Below are positions 12,020 to 14,517 of a stretch of DNA of 14,517 nucleotides, in pieces (within the stretch, counting starts at the first letter, position 1; every line of letters starts with the position of its first letter). Under the pieces are notes generated by a model, which did no database searches, was not told where the DNA came from, and saw only the letters and a list, made by a program, of their open reading frames with translations. Position numbers and translations under genes: made by a program. This stretch comes from an uncultured Oscillibacter sp. (GTDB lineage Bacteria > Bacillota > Clostridia > Oscillospirales > Oscillospiraceae), in NCBI GenBank assembly GCA_947245315.1, contig CAMXNV010000028.1, positions 1 through 14,517 of the forward strand, written 5' to 3'.

Positions 12020-13795
12020 TTACGCCTCCGGTTTTACCAGGGCGATGTGCAGCTCGTCCAGCTGCTTCTGGGTGACCTCGCTGGGGGCGCTCATCATGAC
12101 GTCCTGGGCGTTCTTGTTCATGGGGAAGGGGATGATCTCCCGGATAGAGTCCTCGCCCGCCAGCAGCATGACCATCCGGTCCACCCCCGGGGCGATGCCC
12201 GCGTGAGGGGGCGCGCCGTAGGTGAAGGCGTTGTACATGGCGGGGAACTTGGCCTTCACGTCCTCCTCGCCCAGCCGGACCATCTCAAAGGCCTTGACCA
12301 TGATCTCCGGATCATGGTTCCGCACCGCGCCGGAGCTGAGCTCCACGCCGTTGCACACCAGGTCGTACTGATCCGCCGTGATGCTCAGAGGATCGATCTC
12401 GCCCCGCTCGGCCTTCAAGAGAACCTCCAGCCCGCCGGAGGGCATCGAGAAGGGATTGTGGCAGAACTCCAGCTCCCCGCTCTCCTCCCCAATCTCGTAC
12501 ATGGGGAAGTCCACGATCCAGCAGAAGGTATACTGCTCTTTGTCCATATGCCCGGGGACGGCGGCGCCCAGGGTTTTGACCAGCACCCCGGCGGTCTTCT
12601 GGGCGGCGCCCAGCTTCCCGGCGGAGAGGGCCACGAAGTCATTCGCCTTGAGCCCCAGGGCGGAGACCACCTGGTCCTTGATGGGCTGGACGAACTTGGC
12701 GATGCCGCCCACGATCTCCCCCTTCTCGTCCAGGCGGAACCAATAGGGCTTCCCGCCGGAGACCACTTCCACGTCCGCCAGGGTCTTGTCGATGAACTTC
12801 CGGGTCTCATGGAAATCGCCGACCACCACGGCCTTGACCACGTTCCCCTCGAAGGGCCCGAAGCCGCAGCCCGCCAGCACGTCCGTCACGTCCTTCACCG
12901 TCAGGTCGATCCGCAGGTCCGGCTTGTCGGTGCCGTAGGTCTCCATAGCGTCCGTATAGCTGATGCGCCGGAAGGGGGCGGCGCTGGCCCGGTTATACTT
13001 GCCGTACTGGGCAAAGATAGGGGGCAGCACGTCCTCGATGACGGCGAACACATCCTCCTGAGAGGCGAAGGACATCTCCATATCCAGCTGATAGAACTCG
13101 CCGGGGGAGCGGTCCGCCCGGGCGTCCTCGTCCCGGAAGCAGGGAGCGATCTGGAAGTAGCGGTCAAAGCCCGAGGTCATGAGGAGCTGCTTAAACTGCT
13201 GGGGAGCCTGGGGCAGGGCGTAGAACTTCCCGGGGTGATTCCGGGCGGGGACCAGGTAGTCCCGGGCACCCTCCGGGGAGGAGGCCGTCAGGATGGGCGT
13301 GGTGATCTCCAAAAAGCCGTGGTCCGTCATGGCCCTCCGGAGGGCGGAGACCACCTGGCACCGGAGGACAATGTTGTCCTTCACCGCCGGGTTCCGCAGG
13401 TCCAGGTAACGGTACTTGAGCCGCTGGGCCTCGTCGGCCTCCCGGCTGCGGTTGATCTGGAAGGGGAGCTCGTTGTGCCGGCAGCGGCCCAGGACCTCCA
13501 CCTTCTGGGGGACCACCTCAATGTCGCCGGTGGGGAGCTTAGGGTTCTTGCTGGCCCGCTCCCGGACGACGCCCTCCACGGAGATCGTGGACTCCTTGTT
13601 GATGGCCTTAAACTGGGCCACCATCTCCGGCGTCTCGGCCACAATCTGGGTGGTGCCATAGAAATCCCGAAGGACGACGAAGGCCAGCTCGGCCCCCACC
13701 TCCCGGATGTTCTCCATCCAGCCGGAGAGCTTGACGGTTTTCCCCGCGTCGGCGGCCCGAAGCTCGCCGCAGGTGTTCGTGCGGTTTTGTGTCAT
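12020..13795 (-). CDS. aspS: Aspartate--tRNA ligase, class II
   Basis: Charges tRNA(Asp) in the cytoplasm. The 591-residue length and architecture are bacterial: an N-terminal OB-fold anticodon-binding domain (about 1-110, VKLSGWMENIREVG), then RYLDLRNP, then the catalytic core with motif 2 FRDEDARADR (about 217-226), a bacterial insertion domain (about 290-410), and motif 3 APGVDRMVMLLAG near 535. The start ATG at 13795 follows AAAGGAAG at suitable spacing. The leader upstream is AT-rich with two 13-bp direct repeats. No T-box features are visible, unlike glyQS. The stop directly precedes the GTG of the YoaK-family gene. Whether the enzyme also charges tRNA(Asn) cannot be decided here. Confidence 0.96.
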   Translation of the reverse strand: MTQNRTNTCGELRAADAGKTVKLSGWMENIREVGAELAFVVLRDFYGTTQIVAETPEMVAQFKAINKESTISVEGVVRERASKNPKLPTGDIEVVPQKVEVLGRCRHNELPFQINRSREADEAQRLKYRYLDLRNPAVKDNIVLRCQVVSALRRAMTDHGFLEITTPILTASSPEGARDYLVPARNHPGKFYALPQAPQQFKQLLMTSGFDRYFQIAPCFRDEDARADRSPGEFYQLDMEMSFASQEDVFAVIEDVLPPIFAQYGKYNRASAAPFRRISYTDAMETYGTDKPDLRIDLTVKDVTDVLAGCGFGPFEGNVVKAVVVGDFHETRKFIDKTLADVEVVSGGKPYWFRLDEKGEIVGGIAKFVQPIKDQVVSALGLKANDFVALSAGKLGAAQKTAGVLVKTLGAAVPGHMDKEQYTFCWIVDFPMYEIGEESGELEFCHNPFSMPSGGLEVLLKAERGEIDPLSITADQYDLVCNGVELSSGAVRNHDPEIMVKAFEMVRLGEEDVKAKFPAMYNAFTYGAPPHAGIAPGVDRMVMLLAGEDSIREIIPFPMNKNAQDVMMSAPSEVTQKQLDELHIALVKPEA

Positions 13796-13831
13796 AGCAG
13801 TTAACTTCCTTTCCCGTTTAACGGTAAATTG

Positions 13832-13872
13832 AATACAATTAGGATACTATCAATCTATTAATACAATTAGGA
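13832..13872. promoter_or_regulatory. AT-rich operator-like region upstream of aspS with 13-bp direct repeats
   Basis: AATACAATTAGGA occurs at 13832-13844 and again at 13860-13872, where it runs through the stop codon of the upstream gene. Bases 13834-13852 (TACAATTAGGATACTATCA) match 10562-10580 in the HTH divergent region at 17 of 19 positions. ATCTATTAA following matches ATCTACTAA there after a 4-base gap. It lies about 38 bases before the aspS start. No convincing -35/-10 pair could be chosen, but this must include or adjoin the aspS promoter if aspS is not read from upstream. Confidence 0.6.
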
Positions 13873-14379
13873 ATCACCCGCTTGGGACAATTCCCACAGA
13901 TAAGCCCCCAATTCCCGGCCCTGCTCCTGGCCCTGGGAGACATAGAGGGGCAGCTCCCGCCCGAAGCCCCGCCACCAGCCGTTGATGTGGAACCGGAGCA
14001 TCCAGAGGGGCTTGTTCTGCCCATCATAGGCAAAGAGATCGATCTGGTAGTCCTTTTCCGGGTCCACCTCCGTGGTCCGGCTCCCCTGGGGGAGGAAGCG
14101 CAGGACCATTTCCAGCGGGTTCCTATGAAAGCGGAGCTCCTCCAGCCGCTCCAGCACGGCGTCCATCTCCGGTTCCCCGGCGGAGAGGGAGAGATCGCCG
14201 TGGACCACCTTGGGGAAGCCGGCCTGAGGCCAGACGGAGACGGTCAAGTGCTCCGGCGGCTCGCCGCCCATGAGGCCGTAGAGGTCCAAGGGCCGGGCGT
14301 ACCAGACGGCCCAGAGGAGGAGCAGGGCCAGCAGAATTTGGCAAATGGCCTTTTTGTGGGTTTGCCAGAGGGCTTTCAT
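13867..14379 (-). CDS. Uncharacterised membrane-anchored protein
   Basis: Not recognised. The 170-residue product starts MKALWQTHKKA, then one hydrophobic segment (about 12-27, ICQILLALLLLWAVWY) that could be an uncleaved signal anchor. An extracytoplasmic domain of about 140 residues with no cysteines follows. Notable stretches are HLTVSVWPQ, FHRNPLEMVLRFLP, DYQIDLFAYDGQNKPLWMLRFHINGWW, and a charged C-terminal helix. The N-in topology is inferred from the positive charges before the segment. AAAGGAG at 14387-14393 is seven bases from the ATG, a strong start. It lies 71 bases upstream of aspS on the same strand, and its stop codon falls inside one copy of the operator-like direct repeat. Co-transcription with aspS is possible but unproven. 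Confidence 0.82.
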   Translation of the reverse strand: MKALWQTHKKAICQILLALLLLWAVWYARPLDLYGLMGGEPPEHLTVSVWPQAGFPKVVHGDLSLSAGEPEMDAVLERLEELRFHRNPLEMVLRFLPQGSRTTEVDPEKDYQIDLFAYDGQNKPLWMLRFHINGWWRGFGRELPLYVSQGQEQGRELGAYLWELSQAGDS

Positions 14380-14471
14380 AGTAGGGCTCCTTTCGTGGCG
14401 TTGTGGTTTATTCTATAGGCTGTGCCTTGGGGGACTCTCTCAGAAGGCGAAACTCCTGGAGGGGGTGCGGG

Positions 14472-14517
14472 CCCCACAAAAGCCTCCCTCTTTGAGGGAG
14501 GTGGCACGGCGAAGCCG
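14472..14517. repeat. Paired stem-loop module repeat (copy iii), cut by the window end
   Basis: CCCCACAAAAGCCTCCCTC onward to the last base matches the reverse complement of 10244-10289 at 45 of 46 positions. The one difference is GCGAAGCC for GCGTAGCC, in a loop. The rest of the element lies beyond the window. Confidence 0.9.

Noticed and set aside
11993..13804. 603-codon plus-strand frame opposite aspS
   Set aside because: Antisense to the full class II synthetase with motifs 2 and 3; composition and lack of domains mark it as a shadow.
14394..14440. Promoter for the 13867-14379 gene (TAGAAT or TATAGA on the minus strand)
   Set aside because: A -10-like AT stretch exists, but no acceptable -35 lies at 16-18 bases, so it was not listed as a feature.

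Overview
The window looks like a chromosomal stretch from a high-GC, Gram-positive gut anaerobe of the class Clostridia, most likely the Oscillospiraceae (Flavonifractor / Lawsonibacter / Oscillibacter type). This is inferred from GC-rich codon use with Shine-Dalgarno sites such as AAAGGAG, a tRNA-Gly T-box leader, a dimeric-type glycyl-tRNA synthetase, a lipoprotein GH3 glycosidase, an LTA-synthase-like phosphotransferase, and dense intergenic stem-loop repeats. The species cannot be fixed from the sequence alone.

Layout. (1) 72-5954, plus strand: a promoter and five closely spaced genes that look like one operon. They are glutamine-dependent NAD synthetase (nadE), a secreted lipoprotein beta-N-acetylhexosaminidase of GH3 (NagZ-like), an uncharacterised secreted/membrane protein with a DMGPKP mature N-terminus, an AlaX-type alanyl-tRNA editing protein, and a small DUF6881-like protein whose ATG overlaps the alaX stop. 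A 115-bp repeat and a 64-bp duplication of the nadE 3' end sit between the first two genes. (2) 5955-8287: a paired-module repeat, a plus-strand terminator, a minus-strand LTA-synthase-family gene, a heptad repeat palindrome and a perfect 21-bp-stem hairpin. (3) 8288-9984, minus strand: glycyl-tRNA synthetase with a full regulatory leader (promoter, T-box, terminator/antiterminator). (4) 9985-11341: an island made almost wholly of repeats around two small AT-rich divergent genes, an XRE-type repressor and an ~81-aa protein resembling DUF6809. About 117-bp inverted repeats bracket the pair, followed by two inverted copies of the repeat also found after nadE. (5) 11342-14379, minus strand: an uncharacterised membrane-anchored protein, aspartyl-tRNA synthetase (aspS), and a YoaK/DUF1275 membrane protein whose GTG follows the aspS stop directly. 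The window ends inside another copy of the paired-module repeat.

The named genes are mainly housekeeping: NAD synthesis, cell-wall turnover, and tRNA charging and proofreading. The unusual material is in the repeats and the 10.0-11.3 kb island. The three strongest observations are these. First, an operator-like sequence between the divergent HTH and small gene recurs in the leader of aspS (17 of 19 bases, then 8 of 9 after a 4-base gap). Second, the 115-bp repeat family shows compensatory base changes in its hairpin stem. Third, the nadE stop/next-gene start junction has been duplicated around one copy of that repeat, leaving both genes intact. No transposase, integrase, CRISPR array, rRNA or tRNA gene is visible.
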